Of a stretch of DNA of 64,000 bases, positions 38,721 to 52,311 are shown one piece after another. Within the stretch, counting starts at the first letter, position 1; each line of letters opens with the position of its first letter. The notes beneath the pieces are model-generated. The model ran no database searches. It had not been told where the DNA came from and saw only the letters and a list, made by a program, of their open reading frames with translations. The DNA comes from Trogon surrucura (Eukaryota > Chordata > Aves > Trogoniformes > Trogonidae). The DNA lies in contig CM036623.1 in NCBI GenBank assembly GCA_020746105.1, forward strand, positions 4,954,001-5,018,000. Reading direction: 5' to 3'. Position numbers and translations under genes: made by a program.

Positions 38721-41700
38721 GTAGGTTGCTGCAATGGCCTGTTTGATGCTTCTTACTTAACCTATTACTTGCCTTTAGCTAAACAATCAATTCTTCTCAG
38801 TATCACCTCTGCCTAAAATTACACTTCTGTAACTATAAAGCGCATGAGAAGAATCACCTACACCATGACTGCAGGCAAACTAGAGCTTCTGAATATATAT
38901 ACAAACACAAACAAATAGATTAGTCTATAAGAACATCCATATACGCTTACACCCATGCAAAATGAATGTGTAGCTAACTCTATGATAATTTCTTGTGAGA
39001 CAGCTCTTTCAGCCGTATGAATGTTTCTGTGGTACTCTGTTCTGCCCTGAAATTCTTTGTCTGGGAAGGAAGACAGCTTTCCAAAGCAGGTCTGTCTCTT
39101 CAGTGGTAAAAAAAAAATAATTGTTAAGGGATTCAGAACAAGGATGAATTTTCAATACAATAAAAAAATAGGGAGAAAAGCTTTGAAGCCTGACAGGAAG
39201 GTTAAGCAGGTGGAGGAGTGCTGTATGTCCCTTTCTGGGCCACTTATAAATCAACACAAAAAGAACTAAAATTAGTTAAACCAGAATGCTCCAGCAGGTT
39301 TTAAATTTCTCACATCTTAGCTCGTAAATAAGGAGAAGAGAAACAAAAAAAAAATGCACAGGTAGCCCTGAAACAGGCAGGTGAATGTCTTGCCTGGGTC
39401 TTGAAGAGACACATCCTCTTGCAGATGTGACAGAAGACAGGGTGAGAAAGTACTGCAGTGCTGTCCAAAGGCTTCATTCGTGAGTCTTCTGTTACCTGTG
39501 GCATTAGTAACATGACAGAAGAACAAAGAGGAAGGTATAACTCTTCTCACACTCTATGTTACTGTTATAGCATGGAGCTAGAAAACCAACAGACCAAATG
39601 TCAACCCTTGCCACAAATGGCTTTCAACTTGTATCCCCAGGTTCTGTTTTCAAACGTTAACTCTCCACTCTTCTAAACTTCATATAATCCGTCTTCTAGA
39701 GCTATGGCTTTTGCAAGTGCAAGGCTTTACCATGCAGATATTTTGAAAGTCTCGTGGTCAAACCCAAAGCAACTGTTATCAGACGAAAGCAGCTAGTGAC
39801 CTTCCTTGCACTCCCTAGCCCTCAGGATCCTTTTCAGGCTTCACTGACCTACGGAGATCAGCAGTGTATGCCGCTCACATAGCAAAAGCAGATTGCAGTG
39901 ACCCTCCTGCAAAAGTATGCAGAAAAGTACAGTATAGTATTCTCTGTTGTAGGTCAATTCTATTATAATTCTAACAAACAAGTAGGTAATCTACTTAAAA
40001 TACAGGTGAAGAAACGGTTACTATAAAGCATACTAACTAGATAAATTTCTGTAACTCTATTTTTATATTTCTTTACATCCTTTGTAGATTAGCGTAAACA
40101 CAATTAATTAATCATGAAAAGCAACTCCTACAGAGTAGAAGCAGGATTTTAGCTTCCAAAGCAACTTCCCTGCCAGACCTGAAAAATCTTATTCATTGTC
40201 AAGCAGTGTCACTCTTCTTAGCCAGCCTTTGATACCATGAGGTGCAGCAACCAAGAATTGCAGCAGTCTGCCTGTTTTTTGACATGGATACAGGATTGAA
40301 ATATACTGGGCTATTTGCACCATCTGGTACATGCATTTCAGTTGAATGAAAGCAGATGAACTCCTGGGCACTTTGGTGATGAAACACCAGGAGAAAACGA
40401 AACAAAACCCAAGAGACAAAAAAGTGTTAGCGAGGAAAAGAAAGCTGAACTGATCTCATTTCTGGACGATGGAAGCTATCTTCTAGGCTTCCTTGCTCTT
40501 GACATAGAGCTACATGTTTGACTCCTTGCACATTTGGAATAGGAATGCGATAGATTAAGCAAAATGTTCTAATGATCCTTTTTCAGTTTTGAAATCTAGG
40601 GAATCTATAAATATGTATATATCAATGTTGCTGTGACTATGATTTGCAGCTGTCAATCAGTTTGCCTTTATGGCTGCAAATTTTCATTTCACGAGATTTT
40701 TTTTTTTTGCGTAGTCTTCTAAAAAGAATAAAAGTCTACTCCACATCTCCACATTTTAGACAGAAGAGTAATGCATGATTAACAGTATGCTGAGAGGTGT
40801 CACATTCACATTAACACTGATGTGTGAACCAGTGGTCAAATGGCAGATTACATGTCTGTCACAACACATCAGGGCAGTGTTCCAGTCTGCCAGCTTTACC
40901 CTGCCCAGCTTCTTCAAACAAAGAGTTCTCCCGAAAAATGTAGCACAAAAAGAATGTTGAGCCTTTGGGGGAAAAAGAAGTCTGTCTCACGGTCAAGCTT
41001 TTTGAAGTCTTAGTAACATCAAATGGCAGAAGGGGTTACTCACAGTCACATAACCTTGTAAGTTCACGGCGTCTATAACACAAACGTTGCGTACGTGGCC
41101 TTATCAAAGATTTTCTTCATGATAACTAAATTACTGAAAAAGTACTACGGCTGGCATGTTTCGATTTGAAGAAAGGATGCCAATTCTATCAAGGCTAGAA
41201 AAACTCTGACCCAGTTCCAAGAGAAAAAGCAAGTTTTTGGAATATCGTTTGAAGGAAGAAGTTCCAGTTCATTGGAAATGTCATGAAAAGTGTCCTTCTC
41301 CTTTTGTCTTAAGGAAGGAATTTTAAAGTGGATAATTAACTAGTGGCTTGATTTCTTATATAGCAAACAATCCCACCTGGAACTGAAGTGACTTTTAGTG
41401 GGTAATGATGTCTGAAGCCAATACACATAACTGAAGCAGAACATACTTTCAATCCCTTGGGATGTTTTCATCCATTAAAAGCAAAATTTTAGACAATAAT
41501 TGTAATATTGTTTGCTAAATCGAAACCATACTTTCTAAGGGTTTAAAAACCCTTTCTAGGGGCTTGCGGATATCATGCTAACTTGAGCAGTGCCTGACTT
41601 CTTCCATGCTACAAATCCAAAAAGATCTGCTGAACTTTCCTGAACGTTAAATTGTTGTTCCAACAGTAGTCATTGCACTGGAAGCACAAAACAGAAGATA

Positions 41701-44700
41701 TCAATGCTTAAACACTTAAACAACATAAAAGTTAAGTTCTGCTTTCAAGAACACCCAAGTTACATTGGTTTTCTCTCCAATGTAAAAATATGTCTGCTGA
41801 AGAATATTATCGAGATACTATGCCTGTGAGTAGTCAGCATATGAGCCAGTATTTGGACGCAGCCCAAAATGAGTAGTTAAGTATTGTCTTGGCTCATCAA
41901 ACAAATGTTAATATGTGTTTACTATATATAATGGACTTGATGATAACCTCTTGCAACATTTTAAGCATTGACTTGATCGGAGTCGCTTCTGATTTTCACA
42001 AAAACAAGAACTGGAAGATGGAATCTCTGTATGGATAGGCTACGGAAGTACATTATGTGTGTGCATCTTCAATATGCTGTGTATATTCTCTCTGTTTAAT
42101 AATATAGAATACATACTTGACATTCTATAAAATATTGCATGCTGATACACAGAAATATATTACTCCTTATATAGTGATCATTTGGATTTTTGCATTGATT
42201 CTGCAAGGATACACATTTCCATACAAATTATTGTAAATTTCAGTCCTTTGCATCATCATTTAACCTTTACTGAAATCCTCTTCCCTGCTTTTAATTCAGA
42301 ATATTGAAGAATACCTATGAAGTTGCCAAGATCTACAAATTTATATTGAGCATACATATTTATTTTAAAGCTAATAGGTTATGGTGATAGGAAGGAACTT
42401 TTATAATTTTCCCTTTTTTAATTGTAAATCATTATTTCATGAAAAAAATATGCAACTGCTTTGTTAGTGAAACGAGGTTCAACAACATTCAGATGAGCCA
42501 CAATTCAGTTTGTCAGGCTTGGCTTCCTTTCATCATTTTTTTTCTTCCTGACACTATGAACCTGCTGCTACTGTCATAAGACGTAAAGTTTATTACTGTA
42601 CACATCTTGCTTCTTATTTCTGTATGAATGGCTGCTATGTCTTGAGGCACAGAAATGCTATTTTCTGTGGATTGAATTTAGGCTTCTCAGGAATAATATA
42701 GGTATGGCCTGTTACAAGCAGAAGGAGTAGCTAGAGGGTCTGAATTCCACCTTTAGCTATCTTCTTTCTAATTCACTTAAAGTGACTTAAATAATTACTC
42801 TTAAGCAAAGGTCTCACTGTACGTTACAGTGCTATACATAAAAAGAAACTACAGTTCTGCAGCACAGCACGTTGTCACAAATGATACAGCAGCATAATAT
42901 TTTACGTTCAGAAAGTGGATAAAGAACTGCACAACATGAATGAAATGTTTTTATTTGATATTCATTAATTTTCTTCTCATATTCAAAGACAGATAATGAA
43001 ATGTATTTTAAGCTCTCACTAATGCACACTTGAGCAGTGTAAAGGAAGTATTAGAAAAGTGTCTAATATTATTCTGTTAGGAAGTACAGGGCTACACTTG
43101 CATGAAAATATATTCAAGAAAATTGGAGCTGATACATGGAGTTTATTACCTGTGAAGAACTTTAGTAAAAATACTAATAAAATAGTACTTACATGTGATT
43201 TTTTTCATAAGCACTTATTATTGGTTAGCTCTGTTTCCTTTAAGTTTCATGCACATTCTCACTAATTTCTGCAGAAGCAGAGTTTCTTGAAGTGTAAGAC
43301 AAGATTAATGGGGAGATTTATGTTCTTAAAGTAGCAGTTAGGCATCTAAATAAAGCAACAGTATTTTATTCGGCAGTGTTCACAAAATCCTCACTGATGC
43401 CTGTAAGTGTCTAGAGCTGCTCAGCATCTACATTTTTAGCAAACAGTATTCCTGTTAACGTCTTGTTAGACACATGCTGAACAACCTATACTTTCAAAAC
43501 ACCAGGAAAAGTATCAACTAACGCTCTAAGCTCAGCGTAATTCGCAGATTAATTTCACAACCCCGTCTGTGGGTCCTGAAAGTATTGCCTATACTTAGCT
43601 GTCAATTACACACTGAAGTGATTTAAATTATCCCTGTTAGAGGTTTGTTTTTGCTTCTGCAGTTCATCTTAAAATCATTTACACACATGGTATTCTTATA
43701 ATACAAAGAGTCATCTGTTAATTATTTTTGACATCTAGGATAACAAAAAATATACTAATGCTCCAGTTATTAATAGAATTGGTCCATCTTTATGAAATTC
43801 AAGTACATCAAACTGCCATGACTGTTGGAAAAATTGGCACCAGTTCCCACTTTCACCTTTAAAACTGTGCAGGTATTTTGTACCTAACTACTGGGAAGAC
43901 GAGTACAACCTGCAAGTCTGTCTTTACGTAACTGCAGATAAAAGTGTTGAACCTACCTCAGTCTAAAAGCCTTTCAGCAAAATTCATGATGACTACACAT
44001 GCTATCAAAAATAAGCTTCGACTGACCACATGCTGTGTGAGGGTACCAGGGAAATACTTCATAAGCAGACAGAACGCAAACACGCGCAAACACACAAACC
44101 ACTAATGCCATAAACAACCTTAAGCACAGTACAAACAAAACGCATGCCAAGCAACCTGCCTAAAAATTTGTATTGTAGAAAAAGACACTTTCAGCGTCTG
44201 AACATTTATTGGACTACTTATTATATAACAAACAAAACCATGCAAGTCGAAGACGGCCCTTGAATGAAACTTCAGTTGAGCTCCAGAGACTGTTTATTAC
44301 TCGCTGTCCCTACGTAGATATCTGTTATCTATGATCTTTAGTGTCACTCTTGTTCTCCACGAATAAGTCACCTAATAAAAACAGGGAACATATACACGAT
44401 ATGTGATCACGTGTCCCCTGCATGCCTATCATAACGATAAAAACCCAGTAACTTTTAGGTAAGGATTCGGGTACTCAGCAAATGTCACAATCTAAATCAC
44501 GGAACCAATTTGCTCCTGATATAAATCCACTTACTCTGATACCGCTTTGCATCTGTAGGTAAACTCACTTCTATATAGCATTTAAAGATGATAGAGTTTT
44601 GTTCTTCTTGTACTGATTATGATGCACACGAGCACTGCAACCAAGCACCTCACAGTGGCATCACAAAGCCAAGCACTTCAGTACCTAATGCGGCACTCTG

Positions 44701-47700
44701 CTGCCAAGCGAAACCCTTAGCCCACGCTTGGCAGGCAGACTGGCTGCAGACAGATCTAAAAAGGGTTTCTGTCAGTGAAAAACTGAGAACGTTGCTGCTA
44801 AGTAGGAGAAGAAAGTCAGAGCCCAGAAGCTGTCCCTCAGAAGGAGTTAGGTCTATCAGTTCAGCCTGTATGCTAGAGTCTAGTCTGAGGTTTCTCCTCT
44901 CCAATCTCTTCAGGGGAGGTTGTCAGTTGGGACCAATTTAGCACCCAGCTTCAAGATAGGAATGACGAAAGATGTAATTTAATGAAAATTACTCCCAGAT
45001 TCTTCCTATATTCTTTTACTACCGTCATGGCAAAAAAAAAAGCAGCACAATGTTGTAGCAAGCTCTGCAATGCCTGTTTAACCGGTGGCCAAATATGTAA
45101 ATACTAACTCCAGCCTTTTCCTCGCTGGAGCTCTGACTTTTTTTTTTTTTCTTCATGCACAGGTGTTTATGTTCACAAAACCTGCAGGAATGTTGTGATC
45201 TTCAGTCCTTCAAAAAATTCAGTTACACTGACCAGATGTTTACAGGAAAAAATGGCAGATAAAAAGACGGACTAGTAGCATGCGTATGTTTTTTTAAAGG
45301 TAAACCCACCCTAAGTCAATAGTTAGAATGCCCAGCTGGGCACAGGACATCCAGGCTGGAGTTCACTGAGAATCAGAAGTGAATCAGAGAGTGAGCTAAG
45401 TGATAAGAGGTGCTGAGAAGAGAGGGAAAGTGCACGAGAAACACAAATCCAAGCATCAGTTTGCTGGGCTTCCCAGGCAATGGCTACCAAGAAATACTGA
45501 GGTAGATCTTTCAGGGCACACCTAAGCTGTCACCTCAACACGAGAAAGTTTAAGGAGCACAATGAAAAAACCTGTGAACGGTCTCAAAGTAAGTGAGTAT
45601 CAGAAAATCACCAAATTAAACCAAAGAAGTTTCACTGATGACTAAACAGACTGAATTTATCAGTTCTGATGACTCGCGCTGGGGCAATTTAACCAGTTGT
45701 CCATCCAGGCAGGAGAAGTCACCACCCCCACGGTAGAGACAAGATGTTCATTCCCCAGATGCTGCTGTTTATAAGTGAGCATGCTGAAATAAATGCGATT
45801 AGTAGTCTTGCAGAGTAATAGAGAATTTTGCATCCAGATTGGCCGAAAGGTGATACATGACCTCTTCATCCGTAACTGTTCAGCAGATGCCCCAAGAGAA
45901 CGATCATTTTAATTCAACAAATATCACGAATCTTCATTACCAGATTGCACTGATTAAAGTAGTCAAATTCTAATTGAATTCAACTAAACAGGCATAACTT
46001 TTGTGCTATAGCTCAGTCCTCAGAAAAGAACCACTTGTTAATTAGATTATTTATTGTTCTTTGTTTTTAACACTTGTTTAATTTGAAGCTGAATAAACAG
46101 TAAGAAGTAAAGAACTTTTGTGAATTTTCATTAAAGGAATCAGCATGTGGCAAAAACATGTTTCTGAATACTCTTTAGGAGTAGGAAAGTCTTCACAAGA
46201 AGGTGGCAAACCAAACTATCACCGATGTGTTAGAATTTAGGCATAAACACACAGAAAAGATTTTAACTAGGTGGACATGGAATGAAGTGAGAGCTCCTAA
46301 GGTTTTTTTTTTTCAGACCTTTTACTAAATCAGAATTAAATAACAAGAGAGTTATTTTCCTTTTCTTTATCTTTCAGATCTTGCTTAAACACAGCTTTAA
46401 ATGTTCTCATTTATTATCTATGCATCTATATTATCAAAATATCTTTTCCCTGGTGACTGTCTTCCTCTGAAGAATACTGATTAAGATGAACTCTGTATGC
46501 CTGCCCATTCTCAGAAAAAAACAAGGGTGTTTTTTTTCAATTTTTCACTGACTAAAGATCAGCTTGGGACAATCAACGCTACTGCATGTTTTCGAATTGA
46601 GAGCTGAGAATTTGCTGGCTATCACAAAACACAATATTACGCTTTTGTAAATTTAGAAAGGACTTTTTCCTCTGGGTAGTAGAATTCTGACACACAGGTT
46701 TTGTGGTTGGTTTTTTTTTTTTTTCCTCAGATATAACATAAGGAATTTGCTGGAGAGATGGTTATTGCATCTCTTGTTCTTTTAAGTGGTTACCTATTGG
46801 CCAAATTCTTTTGTAGCAATAATCCTCTCTTGTTGCAGTGAAGTAATCTCAGTTTCTAATTAAAAAAACCAGAGCAGCTAAAACTGAGGCGGGTATTATC
46901 TGCCTGGAACCATGCTTGATTTGGAAAGTTTTGGCTACGGTAGTGCAAATCCCTTGACAGAACTTCAGACTTAGGTCAGCAGGGGATATTCAAGTTCCTT
47001 CGTGATAACTGAGCATGACTCGGTGATTAAAGATGTCGGGTGACCTGACATCTCTGGAGCTCTGCTACAGAAAACAAAGTCGCGGCCAGGAGCCTTTAAA
47101 TCCACATACTTGTCTGTGTGTTTATTAATGTCATCAGTAGTGGTAAATGCAATATATAGTTTAAAAAAATAACGCTGTATTTTTTTTAACTGGATTTATA
47201 AAGTCCAAATGTTTACTTAGAAATTAAACATTTTGGTACTGGGGCCTCTAGGATATGTCGGCAGTGGAAAAACTAACCTACACCAGATGGCAGAGGTTAA
47301 AGAAATACTATAAAATATGGCTTCTATTCATACAGTTCTCAGACAAACAGAACCCCAAGCAGAAAAAAACTGTGAAAGTGGAAAACCTTTTCATTTGCTT
47401 ACATTTCTCTTTGCTACTCAGCAAACCTGAGAGGTATTGTATCATCACGTATCCAAGAAAGTAATATGCCAGATTGTTGTAACAGGTGGAATATGTTTGT
47501 TTGTAACACGTTGAATCTGAAATAAAGAAAGGACCAAAGTTACTAAAGGTTCTACAGAAACATTTACAAAATGTAAGTACCTCGGGTTTGTACCTGCAAA
47601 GCCTACTGCATAAATGAGAATTTGAGAAAATGGCTGCATTTTGCACACAAAATATAAAAAATAGACGCAAATTTTTAGAGGTTCAGTGCATTTGGCTAGG

Positions 47701-48539
47701 TGAACATGTAAGCTAAGAGATAATTCTACATTAGCATTTTTAATTAACCATTTCATAAATACGAGAGCAATTTTTATCTAGACTTCATCCTATTTTAGCT
47801 AAGCTATATCTCTAAACTTCATCCTTAGCTTTTGTTTCTAAAAAAACACAAGTGGTTTGTAACTTCAGTGTCCTTGACTTACATAGCATTTGATGAATCT
47901 ATTATTTCTATAATATAAATGCATCGTGGTAATAAGAGATACTTCTTGTATATTTTTCGTTACTTCAAAAAATCCACTGTGAAGCCCTGTAAAGCAAAAT
48001 ACATGATATAATTAATTTTCTTATCATACACATAGTCACATATTTTTTTAAAAAAGGAAAAGAACTGATATGGACTTGGGCACAATGGATCATGCTGTCA
48101 AAAATATTCAGTTGTCAAAAATGCCAATGGCATAAAAGTGTAGAAACAGATCAGTTACTGGAGTTTTTTTAATAGGAGCTATTATGTGGATTTTTAAAAT
48201 TGATGAGGTGCCTAAAAATGTAGATGCATAGCCAATAAGTTCTTCAAGGATACCTAAATATTTCTGGAAAATCTTGTTTATCTGAAGAGTTAGGTACATG
48301 AGAGACATAACCCAATGCCCAAGACAGAACTAAATGTTCTCCCATATATTTAGTGGTTAAAAAGGACACCGGCAAGGTGTCTGAGGAGGGAAATGCTCCC
48401 TGAAATCTTGTCCTTTTCCCTAAAAAAAAAACCAAACCCAACAAAAAAAATGAAGCAAATGGAAAGCACTGCACGATGGAAACTACAGAGCCATTCCTGA
48501 GAACATTCGGTAAAGATTTCTTGTATTTGAAGTTTCTTA

Positions 48540-48990
48540 CAACAAGCACATTCCTAATGAAAGAGCACTGCTAAGGGCACTCACAAGGACGATAAGCTCG
48601 GGGCCAGGCTACCTGGCCAGCCTCAAGAGTTCAGCTGGAGGCAGGCTCTGCCGTTTCCTTCCCGAGCAGCGCCCAAGACAAAGAGAAATCTTGAAATACC
48701 GAAAGTGCTTACAACTGCTACGACTGCTTCCTCCTTCTGCCCACCCTATTTTTGCCCCTTTTGCCTGCAAGAGTAGTGGCATTCTGGTGTGAATACAAAG
48801 CCCCTTTGCGACGGATCGAGTCAGTGTTCATAATAAACTCCTCTCTTATTGCTAGGCAACACTGAGCAATGTGAATTTGTCACTTCTGTTTGGTGCAACT
48901 TTCGATTTCACCTCCAACTGTAACAATGTAGCCTGCTATATTTTAGATGCCACTGTGGTTGGATGCCATCCCAGGAAAGATGTGAACTAC
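48540..48990. promoter_or_regulatory. GC-raised mixed-composition block, possible distal element
   Basis: This stretch has clearly higher GC and a few CpGs (for example gacgataagctcgggg and gcgacggatcgag) between AT-rich flanks. It also contains a GGCAAC half X-box (ctaggcaac near 48853). No long coding frame or repeat signature is visible. A regulatory element is one explanation; an old unclassified insertion is another. Confidence 0.25.
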
Positions 48991-51900
48991 TACTGACAGG
49001 GAGTGAATGACTGGCAATGGGCATAAGCAGTTTTTTGATTCTTAAGCCTTGACATATAATTAATTGTTAGATTTATTCTTCTACGAAACTCATGCTTCGT
49101 GATTCCTTTTCGAAAAGGCAAGTGGAACATACAAATTTCCAGGGAGGTAAAGCCTTGTTTGCCTGTTGACCTTTTTCACGTGGTATTTGCTCTGTTCACA
49201 TTTTTCTGCACCGCCTGTCTTTTTGAGGGATAATTATATGGAAAATTCAGATTTTAAGTACCCTCAATCAAGTGAATAATATGTCTAGGTCACATCTAGT
49301 TGTTTGAACAAACATGTTCCTTACCTTAGGATATTAAGGCTGATGACAAGAGATGCTGAGATACTCCTGTGCCTCACCAATCACCCCAGTAGCCAACACC
49401 GCCCGTTGCTGAGGAGCTGAGATTACTGCAGAATGAATACTGCAGCCACAGTGTTTTCAATCTGAAGTGAAACCTGCCATTCAAGATAAAATAAGTTTAA
49501 TGCTATCACATGCTATCTAGGCTTTTTTGATTAGAGGACTGACAATTTTGGTTTTAAAATTTGTGTGCGATTGTCTAACCTGGCCACTAGGTCTCTACTC
49601 TTTGATCTTTGAAATATTTGATCTGTTTGGGGGCAAAAAAGGGAAAAATGAAAACTGCTACTGTGTCATCCCCTTTGGCTAAAACATTGCTAGAAAGAGG
49701 GACAAATTTATACTTCAAATAAAATATACACCTTTTAAAAAATCATCATCACCAGTCACTTCTTTAAATGTTCAGAGACATTTCACGACCACTTTAACTA
49801 CAGAAATATGCCAAACAACTGCGAATCTTAGTAATATTTTACTCTTTGCATATTTTCACTGTCTCACTGAAAACAAAAGGAGTTTCTGTAACTGTATGAA
49901 TGAACCATGGCATGTGCGTGTTCTTTTAAGAAAGGCCAAGGGTGCAGTTCTATTTTCTTAGCTCTGCTTTCATATTTATGTGTCTCATTTCCAGCTCATT
50001 GCTGATGCCTTAGTTGCACTATCCATCAACACTTTTATCCTCCTTGTTCCTCAAAAAGAACATAAAATCCTTTTTTATGTGGTGGTAATATTATTGCAAA
50101 TAAAAGCAAATACCAAAATCTTTATTAGTCTGCCAAAATAATAAACTATTTAATAAAAGCATGCTGTAAAAATAAGGTCATTTGCATCACTCAAGTTTCT
50201 TGCAGGAAATACAGAGAATTATTGGTCAAAAAGTACAAACTGACAGCAATTATTTCTGTTGTTGATCTAATGCTGCCTGAAAATGGGTTAAAAAATTCAC
50301 TGAGGCTTTGCAAGTTTGCTGTCTTTAAATGTTTGTTTTTAATGCTGTTGTACACAGAGGAGTCTGGGAGAATCACATTTTTCAAAGCTCTGCTTTTTTA
50401 CCAGTCTTCTCCATAATGGAAGGAGGAGAGACTGGACACCCTATTAGAAATCTTTACTGCAACGCTCACAGTAACCTTCTGACTCCCCTACTGCCACAAG
50501 ATTTATCATCCAAATATTTACCACTTTTATATTCCGTATTAATTGTATTTGGTTATGATTTGTGTCAGCTTTAGCTGTATGATATTTTTTCCCACCTTCT
50601 TCTTTTGTCATTCATTCAGAGAGATCAATGCAAAGCTTCTGTTTAAGAACTTTGTTAAATGTTCAAAGTTAGTCAAAATATCTTGCAAAATCACGCATCT
50701 AATGTCTGATCCTTTTTCTTGTTGTACTACAAACCTGACCATTATTTTCTCACTGCAGTTTCGCTCCCCATCTGGCAGTTCTGCAAATATGTTATTGATG
50801 GAGCCCAGAAAAATCAGTTGCCGTGGTGAGATTTAAACACTGCCTGTGATGTCCCTGCATACTTCCCCAGAAGAGCCTGCATACAAACATTAAAAATAAG
50901 ATCTTATAAATTTATAGGATTGTAAATAATCTTATTAATTGGACACAATGTATTGACCTTAATTGCCATAATGTAAATGTTAGGGATTGATCTTTGGAAC
51001 AACTGTGTTAAAAGGTTTCTGAAAAGACTCCTTTTTTGTAATACTTATTACAATGATGTTTTGCAACTTACGCAGTTTTAAACCCCTATAAATCTCAAAA
51101 TATTCTGCAAGGTATAGCTAGGAACACTTTAAAGATAAACAAAGACCGTCTGCAGTCGCACGAGCAATCACATCACCATCAACAAGTTATTGACCAAAGA
51201 ATAAAATTCCAAGATTCAGATCACTGGTGCTATCTCAGTATTTTTGGGCTCTACTGCCTCTGCTTCTTAAGTGCAATAGAGATGCTCCACTTATGTAGAG
51301 GATGAGACCTGTACAGAGATGACATATTTTAGAAATACATTATATATATTATTTCATGGAGCCCTGTTAGTATATTCAATCATGCTTTAAACCATAAACC
51401 AACCAGGAGTTATTCTCCTTGCTTCACAGACTGCTGAAAGCTGAATTAACTCTTCCATGAAATAATGTTTAGGATGTCATGTGATGTGGGGGGGGGGTAG
51501 CTAAAACCACATGTATGCCGGGAACAGTGCTTTTTTTTTTCAAATTCTGAAGGTGTGGTAATTTCTATCTGAATATATTAATAGATTCAATAAGTTTTTG
51601 TCTTGCAAACACCTGAGCTGTGTTACACATTCCAGTAAAGTCACCCATACGTAGCCGTATCCGTAGTTTCCAAAGCTCACTTGTTTGGATACCACACACA
51701 GTTACTCCAGTGGCTGGGGTAACAGCTCCCAGATACATGCAGGGCTGTGTACTACAGCAGGAGGGGGTCTGAGACTTCACACAACCGTACAACCGAAACA
51801 CAGAACGCCTACAACAGTTTCAGAATACTCCACCATTAATCAGCGGTGTGGTGTAAATTAAAAGCACTTGCATTGTATGTGCCTGGTATTTATTGGGCTT

Positions 51901-52236
51901 GCTATGTCATGTATACACCATTAAGACAAACTATACAGATGGGATTTTAAAAGACTTAGGTAATTGTATGAATGTTAATTAGAGCTTTGTCTATTCAGGC
52001 TAAGATGTAATAAAGATGTCCCCAAATCACATTTTTCAGAATACTAAATCTTGTGGTACCTGTAAAACTCAGCAGATTTGCAAAGGTCTTCTAAGGATTA
52101 TTTCTGAACCGGGTTGCTTAGGTATAAGAGAATTAAGTAAATTGCCAACAGCGAAACAAACCAGTGGAAGATTCCTGTAGATAGTAAATTCGGATTGAAA
52201 AGACTAGAGATAATTACAATTCTCGTTGGCTTTTAC

Positions 52237-52311
52237 AACAAAAACCCCCCCGACAAACAACAAAAACCCTAAACAAAAACAGCCAACAAAAAAAAAATAA
52301 ACAACACAAAC
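52237..52311. repeat. A/C low-complexity tract
   Basis: A purine/C-biased run of aaaac, aaccc and caacaaa words with an embedded C7 and A10. It looks like an unstable simple-sequence region and has no coding potential. Confidence 0.75.

Noticed and set aside
38342-38746. 134-codon plus-strand ORF
   Set aside because: It runs antisense through an old CR1/L3-like remnant and has no protein similarity.
47308-47756. Overlapping 120- and 103-codon minus-strand ORFs
   Set aside because: Phe/Cys/Leu-rich frames from AT-rich DNA in two registers; no similarity.
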